A model generated the notes under the pieces. It had not been told where the DNA came from, did no database searches, and was given only the letters and a program-made list of their open reading frames with translations. A stretch of DNA of 64,000 nucleotides from Crossiella sp. CA-258035 (GTDB lineage Bacteria > Actinomycetota > Actinomycetes > Mycobacteriales > Pseudonocardiaceae). The position numbers were made by a program, and so were the translations under genes. The DNA lies in NCBI RefSeq assembly GCF_030064675.1, contig NZ_CP116413.1, forward strand, positions 3,070,001 through 3,134,000, read 5' to 3'. This document shows, piece after piece, positions 23,037 through 31,892 of this stretch. Within the stretch, counting starts at the first letter, position 1, and each line of letters starts with the position of its first letter.

Positions 23037-24674
23037 GTGACCACCTCCGCCGAGCACGAGTACGAGGACGAGCTGAGCAGGGTGGCCGCGGAGAAGTTCG
23101 GCTGGCCGGAGCTGCGCCCGGAGCAGCTGCGCGCGATGGCGCTGCTGATGGCCGGGCACGACGTGCTCGCGGTGCTGCCCACCGGCGCGGGGAAGTCCGC
23201 GATCTACCAGGTGCCCGCGCTGCTGCTGGACGGGCCGACCGTGGTGGTCTCGCCGCTGATCGCCCTGCAGCGCGACCAGGTGGACGGCATCGCCGGCAGT
23301 GCCGCACCGGCGGCGGTGGCGGTGAACTCCGCGCTGCGGGCCGCCGAGCGGGACCAGGCCTGGCGGTCGCTGCGTGAGGGCGAGGCCGAGTACCTGTTCC
23401 TCGCGCCCGAGCAGCTGGCCAAGGACGACCTGGTGGCCGAGCTGGCCGGGCTGGGGGTGTCGCTGTTCGTGGTGGACGAGGCGCACTGCGTCTCGGCCTG
23501 GGGCCACGACTTCCGGCCGGACTACCTGCGGCTGGCCCCGGTCATCGCCCGGCTCGGACGGCCCAGGGTGCTGGCCCTGACCGCCACCGCGGCCCCGCCG
23601 GTGCGCGCGGACATCGCGCAGCGCCTCGGCCTGCGCGAGCACCGCGAGGTGGTCACCAGCTTCGACCGGCCCAACCTGAACCTGTCCGTGCGGCGCTGCG
23701 CCGACGAGGCCGCCCGCCGGGCCGCGGTGCTGGCCAGGGCGGCCGAGCCGGTGCGCGGCCGGGGTCTGGTCTACACGGCCAGCCGCCGGGACGCCGAGCA
23801 GTACGCCGCCGACCTGGCCGCGGCCGGGGTGCGGGCCGCCGGGTACCACGCCGGGATGAAGGCGGCCGACCGCGACCAGGTGCAGGAGCGGTTCACCGCG
23901 GGCGAGCTGGACGTGGTGGTGGCGACCTCGGCCTTCGGCATGGGCATCGACATCCCGGACGTGCGGTTCGTGCTGCACGCGGCGATGCCGGAGTCGGTGG
24001 ACTCCTACTACCAGCAGATCGGGCGGGCCGGCCGGGACGACGAGCCCGCCGAGGTCGTCCTGTTCCACCGCCCGCGAGACGCCGCGCTGCAACGGTTCCT
24101 GACCAGCAGCCCGCCGCCGGCGGACACCCTGGCCGAGGTGGCGCGGGCGATCGAGGACCACGACGGCCCGCTACCGCCCGGCGAGCCCGAGGAACTGCCC
24201 CCGGCCCGGCGCACCAGGGCGATCAACCTGCTGGAGGAGGCGGGAGCGGTCAGCGCCGGCGCGGACGGCCACGTCGAGTACGCCGACCCCGGGCTGACCC
24301 CGGCGCAGGCGGTGGCCAAGGCGACGGCCACGGCGGAAGCGCGGCAGCGGCTGCTGCGGTCCCGGGTGCGGATGATGGGCGGCTACGCCGAGACCACCGG
24401 CTGCCGCCGCCAGTACCTGCTCGGCTACTTCGGCGAACCGCACGAGGGCGGCTGCCGTGCCTGCGACAACTGCCTGAGCGGGGTGGCCGAGCCGCGACCG
24501 GCGCAGGACGCGGAGTTCCCGCCCAACAGCGCGGTGGCGCACCGGGAGTGGGGGCACGGCGTGGTGGTCTCCGCCGAGGGGGACCGGCTGACCGTGCTGT
24601 TCGACGAGCAGGGCTACAAGACGCTGTCCCTGGCGGCCGTGCGCGAGCGGAACCTGCTCAGCGCGGCGGACTGA
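23037..24674 (+). CDS. recQ: ATP-dependent DNA helicase RecQ
   Basis: A 545-residue 3'-5' DNA helicase for repair and recombination. Walker A is VLPTGAGKSAIYQ (~residue 46), motif II is VVDEAHCVSAWGHDFRPDY, motif V/VI includes SAFGMGIDIPDVRFV and YYQQIGRAGRDD, and the RecQ zinc-binding module ends CRRQYLLGYFGE...CRACDNC. It lacks an HRDC domain; instead the last ~50 residues (REWGHGVVVSAEGDRLTVLFDEQGYKTL) look like a small Tudor/KOW-type barrel, as seen in some actinobacterial RecQ proteins. I chose the GTG at 23037, which overlaps a short upstream frame; a GTG at 23025 is also possible. Confidence 0.92.
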   Translation: MTTSAEHEYEDELSRVAAEKFGWPELRPEQLRAMALLMAGHDVLAVLPTGAGKSAIYQVPALLLDGPTVVVSPLIALQRDQVDGIAGSAAPAAVAVNSALRAAERDQAWRSLREGEAEYLFLAPEQLAKDDLVAELAGLGVSLFVVDEAHCVSAWGHDFRPDYLRLAPVIARLGRPRVLALTATAAPPVRADIAQRLGLREHREVVTSFDRPNLNLSVRRCADEAARRAAVLARAAEPVRGRGLVYTASRRDAEQYAADLAAAGVRAAGYHAGMKAADRDQVQERFTAGELDVVVATSAFGMGIDIPDVRFVLHAAMPESVDSYYQQIGRAGRDDEPAEVVLFHRPRDAALQRFLTSSPPPADTLAEVARAIEDHDGPLPPGEPEELPPARRTRAINLLEEAGAVSAGADGHVEYADPGLTPAQAVAKATATAEARQRLLRSRVRMMGGYAETTGCRRQYLLGYFGEPHEGGCRACDNCLSGVAEPRPAQDAEFPPNSAVAHREWGHGVVVSAEGDRLTVLFDEQGYKTLSLAAVRERNLLSAAD

Positions 24675-24694
24675 GACGGCGACCCGGCCCGGCG

Positions 24695-24736
24695 GACGGC
24701 CTCGTCCGTGGCGGATCGCGCCGGGGCGAGGCCGTC
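24695..24736. terminator. Hairpin between convergent recQ and EF-hand genes
   Basis: A 10-bp perfect stem GACGGCCTCG / CGAGGCCGTC with a 22-base loop lies between two convergent stop codons and could end both transcripts. Confidence 0.6.
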
Positions 24737-24748
24737 ACCGCGCGGCGT

Positions 24749-25297
24749 TCAGCCCAGCAGCCCCGTCCCGGGGGCATCGGGATCGGAGCTGGTGAACAGC
24801 TCCCGCAGGGCCGCCACGAACTCGGCGTAGTCGATCACGCCGTCACCGTTCTGGTCGATCCGGTCGAATGCCGCGCCCGCGATGTCGTCAGCCACGTCCG
24901 CGGAGCGGTACAGCTCGATGTACTCCCCGCGGTCGACTTGTCCGTCGCCATCCCGGTCGATCGCCTCGAACACCGATTCGGCCGCCTTGAGATATGCCTC
25001 TTCCAGATAATCCGGATTTTCCGCCAGGCCACGTTCGGTGGCCGCGATGAACTCCTCTCTGCTGACCTGTCCGTCACCGTCGGAGTCGGCGTCCCGTTCG
25101 ATCTGCGCCCACCAGTCGCGGAAGGCGGCGAGGATGTTCTCCCTGCGGTGTGCCGCCGCCCCCGGTGCGAGCCGGTCGGCCATCTGCGTGGCCAGCGCGT
25201 CGAAGTCCTCGGCGGTGATGATGCCGTCCTTGGTGATGTCGAGCGCGTCGAACGCTTTGCCGAGGTTGGCGTCCTGAACCTGTGATTCGGTGCTCAC
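24749..25297 (-). CDS. Four-EF-hand calcium-binding protein (calerythrin-like)
   Basis: A 182-residue cytosolic protein with four EF-hand loops: DITKDGIITAEDF, DADSDGDGQVSREEF, DRDGDGQVDRGEY and DQNGDGVIDYAEF. Length and spacing match bacterial calerythrin-type sarcoplasmic calcium-binding proteins, which buffer or sense Ca2+. The first loop is the least canonical because a Lys occupies a ligand-flanking position. The GTG start is preceded by GGGAGG at six bases. No functional partner is apparent nearby. Confidence 0.88.
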   Translation of the reverse strand: MSTESQVQDANLGKAFDALDITKDGIITAEDFDALATQMADRLAPGAAAHRRENILAAFRDWWAQIERDADSDGDGQVSREEFIAATERGLAENPDYLEEAYLKAAESVFEAIDRDGDGQVDRGEYIELYRSADVADDIAGAAFDRIDQNGDGVIDYAEFVAALRELFTSSDPDAPGTGLLG

Positions 25298-25421
25298 GTG
25301 CTGCCTCCCGGTCGCTGACTCCTCTTGGAGTAAACCGCTTCCGCTCATCGGCATACCAGGGTGATTCCACGGTGCACGCATTCGGCCGTATCCGACCGGA
25401 AAGCCTAGATATCGGGAGCTT

Positions 25422-25793
25422 TCAGCGGGCCGCGGCGCCACCGGCGCGGGTGGCCGGAAACCTCGCGCCGGTGTGGCAGAGGCGGCGCACCCAGCCGGCC
25501 ACCGCGCGCGGGGGCGGCCGGTGCTCACCGTCCAGCCGGGCCACCACCTCGAGGTCCGCGCCACAGCGGGTCTCCACCGCGACCGCCCAGCCGCAGTCCT
25601 CCGCCCACAGCAGGGCGACATCGCGGCCGGGGAAGTCCGGTAGTCGCTCCTCCAGCGGCAGGTACACGCTGACCGGGCGCTCCTGCTCCACGCACAGGCA
25701 GTCCCCGCGCAACCCGAGCGCGGCGGCGACCCGCCGGAGGTAGTGGCGCGCGGCGCGCACCGGTTCGTCGTCGTCCTCGAACCGAAGCTCCAT
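25422..25793 (-). CDS. DUF6292-like small protein
   Basis: A 123-residue protein. The pattern RHYLRRVAAALG, then LPLEERLPDFPGRDVALLWAEDCGWAVAVE resembles the actinobacterial DUF6292 family as I remember it. These proteins are cytosolic, of unknown function, and frequent in Pseudonocardiales. The C-terminal end is Ala/Gly/Arg-rich. It is monocistronic here, with 124 bp to the EF-hand gene and 62 bp to the broken hydrolase; I see no signal in either gap. Confidence 0.5.
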   Translation of the reverse strand: MELRFEDDDEPVRAARHYLRRVAAALGLRGDCLCVEQERPVSVYLPLEERLPDFPGRDVALLWAEDCGWAVAVETRCGADLEVVARLDGEHRPPPRAVAGWVRRLCHTGARFPATRAGGAAAR

Positions 25794-25855
25794 GCCGACC
25801 GCCGCCCTCCGCCTGCCGGCCCCTCCGGCGTGTCTGCGGAGATACCCGGACCGGG

Positions 25856-26420
25856 CTAGCGCAACCGCCTCTCCGGTGCCGGCTGGTCACTGTTCCGATC
25901 CAGTGCGGCCTCGGCGATCAGCCGGGAGGTCAGGCCGCCCTGGCCGTAGGGGAAGGCGTGCGCGCCGGGCAGGGTGCGGGACACCGCCTCCGGTGCGGCG
26001 GCGGCGAGCCGGTCGACCCAGTCCCGCGGGGCGAAGCCGTCCTGTTCGCCGCGGGCCAGCAGCACCGGGCAGTCGAGGCGGGTGATCAGCTGTTCCGGCT
26101 GGTCCCGCTGGGCGGAGCGGACGAACCGGGCGATCCGCCGGGGCCCGCCGCGCAGGTAGTAGGGCACCGTCACCGGGAGCAGCCCGAGCGGCTCGTGCCG
26201 GGAGCTGCGCAGGTAGCCGCGGAAGAGGCCGGGCAACCGGCGCTGCTCCGGCGGGAAGGTCGGGCCCAGCAACGCCAGGGACCGCACCCGGTCCGGCCGG
26301 TCCACCGCCGCCCGCAGCGCGGCCTGCGCGCCGGTGGAGTGTCCGACCAGCACCACCGGCTCGTCCGGCACGTCCAACCAGGCGGCCACCGCGTCCAGCT
26401 CGGCCGGCCTCCTCCGTCGC
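25856..26420 (-). pseudogene. Alpha/beta hydrolase lacking an intact N-terminus
   Basis: The C-terminal ~185 residues are a good alpha/beta hydrolase: nucleophile elbow VLVGHSTGAQAALRAAV, LALLGPTFPP, acid-loop region LDCPVLLARGEQDGF and the late His in LPGAHAFPYG. The N-terminal ~90 residues expected before the elbow (HG oxyanion motif, DLPGxGxS) are missing. A GGRSSG remnant appears in another frame just upstream, near 26430-26460, suggesting a frameshift followed by decay. No start codon with a ribosome site gives a full-length protein. It faces the divergent protease-like gene at 26595. Confidence 0.65.
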
Positions 26421-26594
26421 TCTGCCCGAAGACCTACCGCCGACCGGCGCGGCCCAAACCGAGGGGCCGGGACAGAAGTACTGGTCCCGGCGCACCCGGC
26501 TGGTGGCTGGTGGTTCGGCCGTGCGGCTGCTGCACGGCCGGGCCGCGGGTGCGAGGTTGAGGTCGTTGACCGAACAACCGGGGGAGAGTCCCGC

Positions 26595-28262
26595 ATATCC
26601 ACGACCAACCGGCTCGGCGCCGGACTACTCGCCGTGCTGTTCCCCCTGCTGGCCGCGGTGCCGGCGCACGCGGTCAGCGGCGCTCCGGCGCCTGACGGCG
26701 GCCACCGGTTCACCGTCAAGCTGGACACCGGTGACGGGGCCCGCGCCTGCTCCGGCGCGCTCGTCGACCCGCAGTGGGTGCTCACCGCCGCCTCCTGCTT
26801 CACCTTCGAGCCGGGGGAGACCCTGCGGCCCGGTCCGCCGAGCAGGCCCGCGCGGGCCACCGTCGGCCGGACCGCGCTGTCCCAGACCGGCGGCCAGGTC
26901 CTCGGCGTGGCCTACCTGGTGCCGCGTGCGGACCGGAACGTGGTGCTGGCCAAGCTGGCGCACCGGGTCCTGGACGTGCCGGTGGTGCCGATCGGCGGCG
27001 CGCCGGCCGTGGGGGAGAAGCTGAGCGTGGCCGGGTTCGGCCGCACCGCCACCGAGTGGACCCCGGACCGGTTGCACGCCGCGCCGTTCACGGTGGGCGC
27101 GGTCGGCGCGACCACGGTGGACCTCACCGGCGACGGCGCGAACACCGGTGTGTGCAAGGGAGACTCGGGCGGCCCCGCGTTCCGCGAACGGGACGGCCGG
27201 GCCGAGCTGGTGGCCCTGCACCACACCTCCTGGCAGCGCGGCTGCCTCGGCGAGACCGAGCAGCGCAACCTGGCGGTGGAGTCCAGAGTGGACGATCTCG
27301 CGGGCTGGGTGCGCGAGCGGATCGCCGCCGACGACCCGGATCCCGGTCCCGGCACCGGCCCAGCCGCGCTGGCCGCGGGCGATCAGCTCAACTTCTTCGG
27401 CCGTGGCACCGACAACCAGCTGCACCGCTGGTGGTACGCGCCGGGCCAGCCCACCCAGCGGGAGGTGCTGGGCGCGGGGATCGCGGGCAAACCGGCCGCG
27501 GTGCTCTACCGCGATCAGCTGACCGTGTTCGCCAGGGGCGCGGACGGCACGCTGCGGCACTGGTGGCACGACGGCACCCGGTTCCACCACGACGTGTGGG
27601 GCGAGGGACTGGCCGGTGACCCGACGGTGCTGCTGTACAAGGGCGAGCTGACGGTTTTCGCCAGGGGCGCCGATGGTTCGCTGAAGCACTGGTGGTTCGA
27701 CGGCCAGCTGCGTCACGACACCTGGGGCGCCGGACTCGCCGGTGATCCGGTGGCCACCCAGTTCGGCGAGGAGCTGACCGTGTTCGCCCGCGGCGGCGAC
27801 AACAGCCTGCGGCACTGGTGGTTCAACGGCAGCCTGCACAGCGACACCTGGGGCACCGGCATCCTGGGCAACCCGGCCGCGCTGGTCTACCGCAACGAAT
27901 TGACGGTCTTCGCCAGGGGCACCGACGGTTCGCTGAAGCACTGGTGGTTCAGCGGGAGCCTGCGCCACGACTCCTGGGGCCTGGGCATCAGCGGCAACCC
28001 GGCCGCGGTCGTCTTCGGCGACCACCTCACCGTCTTCGCCCGCGGCAGCGACAACAGCTTGCAGCACTGGTGGTTCGACGGGCAGCTGCACCGGGACTCC
28101 TGGGGCGGCGGGGTGACCGCGACGCCGAGTGTCACGGTGTACCGCGGGCAGGAGCTGACCGTGTTCGCGCGCGGGGACAACGGCGGGCTGGAGCACTGGT
28201 GGTTCGTCGCGGGCGGCGCGGCGCACCACCGGGACTCTTGGGGCGCGGGGCTCCAGGACTGA
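26595..28262 (+). CDS. Secreted trypsin-like pseudo-protease with seven-bladed lectin-type propeller
   Basis: A 555-residue exported protein. The reading frame has no ATG, GTG or TTG near the signal peptide; the only codon well placed after the ribosome site GGGGGAG is ATA (26595), followed by STTNRLGAGLLAVLFPLLAA and cleavage near AHA. Residues ~30-245 are a chymotrypsin-fold domain in which the catalytic His is Ser (WVLTAASC, residue 67), the Asp position is Asn (DRNVVLAKL, 115), and only the Ser remains (GDSGGP, 191). Residues 263-555 contain seven ~42-residue repeats of the type LTVFARGxDGSLKHWWF, matching the blades of PLL/fucose-binding-type propeller lectins. It probably binds carbohydrate outside the cell rather than cutting protein. 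The start assignment is uncertain. Confidence 0.75.
   Translation: MSTTNRLGAGLLAVLFPLLAAVPAHAVSGAPAPDGGHRFTVKLDTGDGARACSGALVDPQWVLTAASCFTFEPGETLRPGPPSRPARATVGRTALSQTGGQVLGVAYLVPRADRNVVLAKLAHRVLDVPVVPIGGAPAVGEKLSVAGFGRTATEWTPDRLHAAPFTVGAVGATTVDLTGDGANTGVCKGDSGGPAFRERDGRAELVALHHTSWQRGCLGETEQRNLAVESRVDDLAGWVRERIAADDPDPGPGTGPAALAAGDQLNFFGRGTDNQLHRWWYAPGQPTQREVLGAGIAGKPAAVLYRDQLTVFARGADGTLRHWWHDGTRFHHDVWGEGLAGDPTVLLYKGELTVFARGADGSLKHWWFDGQLRHDTWGAGLAGDPVATQFGEELTVFARGGDNSLRHWWFNGSLHSDTWGTGILGNPAALVYRNELTVFARGTDGSLKHWWFSGSLRHDSWGLGISGNPAAVVFGDHLTVFARGSDNSLQHWWFDGQLHRDSWGGGVTATPSVTVYRGQELTVFARGDNGGLEHWWFVAGGAAHHRDSWGAGLQD
27381..28259 (+). repeat. Seven tandem ~126-bp coding repeats (propeller blades)
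   Basis: Seven in-frame units of ~42 codons, each with the core LTVFARG-DxxLxHWWF-G-DxWG. Blades 2-6 are closest in DNA, consistent with duplication within the gene; the first and last are the most diverged. Confidence 0.85.
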
Positions 28263-28267
28263 CCGAC

Positions 28268-28303
28268 GGGCGTGCCCGGCCCGCGATGGGCCGGGCACGT
28301 CCC
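28268..28303. terminator. Strong hairpin terminator between convergent genes
   Basis: A 15-bp G+C-rich stem (GGGCGTGCCCGGCCC against GGGCCGGGCACGTCCC, one wobble) with a five-base loop lies right after the propeller gene and just past the M1 peptidase stop on the other strand. Confidence 0.8.
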
Positions 28304-28305
28304 TG

Positions 28306-29760
28306 TCAGCTGCCCGGCTTCCAGTCCGGGTGGCCCGGCATCGGCGGCGTGGCCGGGCTGTGCAGCCAGTCCCGCAGCACCGCGGCCAGCTCGGGACCAC
28401 CGGTCTCGGCGACCACCCGCTCGAAGTCCGCGGTGCTCGCGCCGGCGTCCCGGTACTGGTCCAGGAACGCCTGCAGGATCCGCTGGAAGGTCTGCTCGCC
28501 CGCGGCCTGCCGCAGCGCGTAGACCACCAGCGCGCCACCGGCCCTGGCCAGCCCGAAGATCCCGTTCGGCTCCTTGGACACCACGATGGAGCCGAGCGCG
28601 GTGCGGGCCTCCTGGTCGGCTCCGTAGATCCGGCGCAGCACCTCGGGCACGGACTGGCCGCCGTGCTCCTGTTCCCAGAGCTGGCCGAGGTAGGTGGCGA
28701 AACCTTCGCTGAGCCAGACGTCGTCGTAGCCGCGGAAGGAGATCGAGTTGCCGAACCACTGGTGCGCGGCCTCGTGCACCAGCACCGGTTCGGCCTGTTC
28801 GAGGTTTGCCAGCCCGCTCGCCAGGAAGGTGGACAGGGTGGGGTTCTCCAGGGCCTCGGTCTGGGTCGGCCGGTGTCCGTCGATGGCCAGCACGCCGTAG
28901 GTCTCCAGCGGGAACCGGCGGCCGATCTTGCCCTCCAGCCAGGACAGGTGCCCGCTGATCTTCGCCAGCGCCGGGCGCACCCGGTCCAGGTGCCCGGCGG
29001 CGACCGCGCTGCGCAGCGGCAGCCCGTGCGGGCCGGTCCCGGTGACCAGGTCCAGCTTGCCGACCGCGAGCTGGGCGACCTGGCTGGTGATCGGGTGCCG
29101 GGTGGTGTGCGTGACCACCGTGCGCCCGCCGCCGGTCCGCTCGCCGGTGCGGATCCCGTTGGCCACCACGGTCCAGCCCTCCGGCGCGTCCACCCGGTAG
29201 GTGAACCTGGCCTTGTCCGAGGGGTGGTCGTTGACCGGGAAGAACTGGTGCGCCCGGTCCGGCTGCGCCCACAGCGCGAACCCGCCGTCCGCGGTGTTGC
29301 CCCAGCCCGCGGTCTCATCCACCGGCGAGGGCAGCTTGACCGACCGGTCGGTGGTGTAGCGCACCTCGGTGCGGAACGCCCGGCCCGCGCGCAGCGGCCG
29401 GTCCGGGGTGATGACCAGCTCCTCGCCCTCGGTGCGGAACCCGGCGCGGCGGCCGTCCACCCGCACCTCGTGCACCACGCCACCGGCGAAGTCCAGGTTG
29501 AACCGGGACAGCGCCGCCGTGGCGCGGGCGGTCATCGCGGTGCGCCCGGCCATGGTGGTCACGCCCGGCTCGAACCGGAAGTCCACTGTGTACTCCTCGG
29601 CGTCGTAGCCGCCGTTGCCCAGACCCGGCAGCAGCCGGTCCCCGAGCCCGGCTGAGCCGGGTGCGGGGTCAGGAGCGGCCGAGGCGGGCACGACCGCGAT
29701 GGTCAGCGCCGAGGCGGTGACCAGCAGCAGCGCGGTGGCCCGGCGGGTGGTGCCTGACAT
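28306..29760 (-). CDS. Secreted M1-family zinc aminopeptidase
   Basis: A 484-residue exported metallopeptidase. The ATG at 29760 gives a signal peptide (MSGTTRRATALLLVTASAL, cleavage near ASA-AP). The N-terminal beta domain is followed by the gluzincin core LVHEAAHQWFGNSI (HExxH, ~residue 327) and the third zinc ligand in SEGFATYLG (~350). The usual GAMEN exopeptidase motif is not evident, so substrate recognition may differ from classic aminopeptidase N. At 484 residues it is the short actinobacterial type lacking the large C-terminal helical domain. GAGAGGG lies upstream. Confidence 0.88.
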   Translation of the reverse strand: MSGTTRRATALLLVTASALTIAVVPASAAPDPAPGSAGLGDRLLPGLGNGGYDAEEYTVDFRFEPGVTTMAGRTAMTARATAALSRFNLDFAGGVVHEVRVDGRRAGFRTEGEELVITPDRPLRAGRAFRTEVRYTTDRSVKLPSPVDETAGWGNTADGGFALWAQPDRAHQFFPVNDHPSDKARFTYRVDAPEGWTVVANGIRTGERTGGGRTVVTHTTRHPITSQVAQLAVGKLDLVTGTGPHGLPLRSAVAAGHLDRVRPALAKISGHLSWLEGKIGRRFPLETYGVLAIDGHRPTQTEALENPTLSTFLASGLANLEQAEPVLVHEAAHQWFGNSISFRGYDDVWLSEGFATYLGQLWEQEHGGQSVPEVLRRIYGADQEARTALGSIVVSKEPNGIFGLARAGGALVVYALRQAAGEQTFQRILQAFLDQYRDAGASTADFERVVAETGGPELAAVLRDWLHSPATPPMPGHPDWKPGS

Positions 29761-29858
29761 CAAGGAAACCCTCTCCGGTGGGGGGTGGTGGCCGCCAGCC
29801 TGTCGCGCCGCGGCCGGCGGCCACCTCCACCGATCGGTCGGCAAGATCGGCCGTTCGG

Positions 29859-31802
29859 CTACACCCTCCGCAGCACGCACAGCAGGTATTCCTTGCGGTT
29901 CAACGGGTTGTGGTCGGTGCGCGGCCGCTCCGGCACCGGTCCGCGCACCGGCCGGTGCCCGGCGAAGACGCACTCCAGCACGCCCTCGCCGCGGGTCAGG
30001 CCGGGCAGCTGCCGTTGCAGGCTGTGCACCGCGGCCGCCGGGATGTCCCCGGTCAACCGGTAGGCGGGGCCGTGCGCCGTGGTCTCCCTCGGCACCGCGC
30101 CCAGCGGCGCGAGCGCGGCCCGGACCGCGGCCAGGGTGTCGGCCGGGATGTCCAGCTCGAAGCGGTGCAGCGGCTCGTGCACGGTGGTCCCGGCCTGGCG
30201 CAGCGCGGTCATCAGCACCAGCGGGGTGAGCAGCCGGAAGTCGCCCGCGGTGCTGGACATGCTCTTGTCGAAGGTGGCGTGCGCGTGGCTCTGCCTCGGC
30301 GCGTAGCCGGAGCGGACCAGGGTGACCGCGCAGTCGGTGACCGGCCAGCCGTGCAGGCCCTGGCGCAGGGTCTCGTGCACGGTCTCCTCGATCGCCTTGA
30401 GGAAGGCAGGCGGCAGCGAGCCCAGCTCGATCTCGTAGCCGAAACGCACCCCCGATCCCGGCGGTGTCGCCGCCAGGCGCAGGCCGATGGTGGCCAGGAA
30501 CGGGTTGACCTCCTTGTCCTTGGTCATCACCTCCACCGCGATGCCGGTGCCGACCGGGCGTTCCAGGCAGATCGTGGTGGTCTCCCGGAACTCCACCGCG
30601 ATGCCGTGCTCCTCGGCCAGGGTCGCCTCGATGACCTCCTTCTGCACCTCGCCGTAGAGGGAGACCGCGATCTCCTGGCGGGTCTCGTCCCGGCGCAGGT
30701 TGATCAGCGGATCGGCCTCGGCGAGCTGGCTGAGCGCCAGGTGCAGCGCGCCCCGGTCGGCCGGATTCCTGGGCAGCACCACGGTTTCCAGCGTCGGCGG
30801 CGCGAACTGCCTGCTGAGCGAGGAGCGGGGATGCGGCTGCCCGACCGGGTCGCCGATGCGGATCTCGTCCAGCCCGCGCAGCAACCCGATCCGGCCCGCG
30901 GCCACCGAGTCCGCCGGGCTGGCCGTGCCGTCGGCGAACACGCTGACCCCGGTGACCTTGCCCTGGCGGCCGCGGCCGAAGTCCAGGCGGTCCCGGGTGC
31001 GCACGGTCCCGGCGAACAGCCGCAGGTAGGCCAGCTTCTCCCCGGCCGGGCCGCGGTCGACCTTGAACACGGTGCCGGAGACCGGCGCGGCCGGATCGCC
31101 GGTGTCCGCGGGCAGGAACTCGCGGATGCCCTCGATGAGGGCGTCCACCCCGGCCCCGGTCATCGCCGACCCGGCGTACACCGGGTGCACCAGCGCCTGC
31201 CGGGTCTGCGCGGTGAGCGCCGCGCGCAGGCGGGGCCAGGTCACCGAGCGCTCGTCGGCCAGGTAGTCGGCCAGCAGCGCGTCGTCCTGCCGGGACAGCA
31301 CGTCCACCCAGCGGTCGGCAGGGCGAGCGGCCATGTCCACCACGGCGGGGGTGAGCCGTTCGGTGATCTCGCCCAGCACCCGCGCCGGGTCCGCGCCGCG
31401 CCGGTCGGTCTTGTTCACGAAGATCAGCGCCGGGATGCCGAGCCTGCGCAGCGCGCGCAGCAGCACCCTGGTCTGCGCCTGCACGCCCTCCACCGCGGAG
31501 ACCACCAGCACCGCGCCGTCGAGCACGCTGAGCACCCGCTCCACCTCGGCGATGAAGTCCGGGTGGCCGGGGGTGTCGATCAGGTTGACCGTGGTCGCGC
31601 CGAGGGCGAAGGACACCACGGCGGACTTGATGGTGATGCCGCGCCTGCGTTCCAGCGCGAGGGAGTCGGTCTGGGTGTCACCGTGGTCGACCCGGCCGAT
31701 CCGGTCGATGACCCCCGCGGTGTGCAGCAGCCGTTCGGTGAGACTCGTCTTACCGGCGTCGACGTGCGCCAGGATGCCGAGGTTGATCGTGTGCGAAGCC
31801 AA
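29859..31802 (-). CDS. Tetracycline-type ribosomal protection protein (Tet(M)/Otr(A)-like GTPase)
   Basis: A 647-residue EF-G-like GTPase that would displace tetracyclines from the ribosome. G motifs are AHVDAGKT (G1), DTPGH (G3) and NKTD (G4); the domain order GTPase, beta barrel, domain IV (LVRSGYAPRQSHAHATFDKSMSS) and domain V matches Tet(M)/Otr(A) at the usual ~640-residue length. The start is TTG at 31802 with AAGGA upstream. It overlaps a 37-codon leader frame by 53 bases, suggesting translational or attenuation control. No tetracycline biosynthetic genes are in the window, so this is best read as intrinsic resistance. Confidence 0.9.
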   Translation of the reverse strand: MASHTINLGILAHVDAGKTSLTERLLHTAGVIDRIGRVDHGDTQTDSLALERRRGITIKSAVVSFALGATTVNLIDTPGHPDFIAEVERVLSVLDGAVLVVSAVEGVQAQTRVLLRALRRLGIPALIFVNKTDRRGADPARVLGEITERLTPAVVDMAARPADRWVDVLSRQDDALLADYLADERSVTWPRLRAALTAQTRQALVHPVYAGSAMTGAGVDALIEGIREFLPADTGDPAAPVSGTVFKVDRGPAGEKLAYLRLFAGTVRTRDRLDFGRGRQGKVTGVSVFADGTASPADSVAAGRIGLLRGLDEIRIGDPVGQPHPRSSLSRQFAPPTLETVVLPRNPADRGALHLALSQLAEADPLINLRRDETRQEIAVSLYGEVQKEVIEATLAEEHGIAVEFRETTTICLERPVGTGIAVEVMTKDKEVNPFLATIGLRLAATPPGSGVRFGYEIELGSLPPAFLKAIEETVHETLRQGLHGWPVTDCAVTLVRSGYAPRQSHAHATFDKSMSSTAGDFRLLTPLVLMTALRQAGTTVHEPLHRFELDIPADTLAAVRAALAPLGAVPRETTAHGPAYRLTGDIPAAAVHSLQRQLPGLTRGEGVLECVFAGHRPVRGPVPERPRTDHNPLNRKEYLLCVLRRV

Positions 31803-31863
31803 GCGTCGTGTCCTTGAGGTAGAGGGGGACTCCTTCCCGGTGGCACACGAACGAGGGACGCAT
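31750..31863 (-). CDS. Putative leader peptide of the ribosomal protection gene
   Basis: A 37-codon frame (MRPSFVCHREGVPLYLKDTT...RRRR) begins with ATG behind a strong GGAGATG and ends with TAA inside the resistance gene, overlapping its first 53 bases. The upstream sequence contains the small hairpin GGGCT-GGC-AGCCC (31882-31894). A strong leader overlapping a weak TTG-started resistance gene is the usual design for ribosome-dependent induction. No experimental support can be read from sequence. Confidence 0.45.
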   Translation of the reverse strand: MRPSFVCHREGVPLYLKDTTLGFAHDQPRHPGARRRR

Positions 31864-31892
31864 GATCATCTCCTAGGTCGGGGGCTGGCAGC

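Noticed and set aside
26334-26594. An ATG at 26334 as the start of the protease-like propeller protein
   Set aside because: It would place ~87 residues of low-complexity sequence before the signal peptide and read antisense through the hydrolase remnant. The ribosome site and signal peptide point to 26595.
25856-26860. A full-length minus-strand hydrolase extending to 26860
   Set aside because: The upstream part of that frame is the antisense of the protease-like gene and has no hydrolase motifs; only the part up to about 26420 is family-like.
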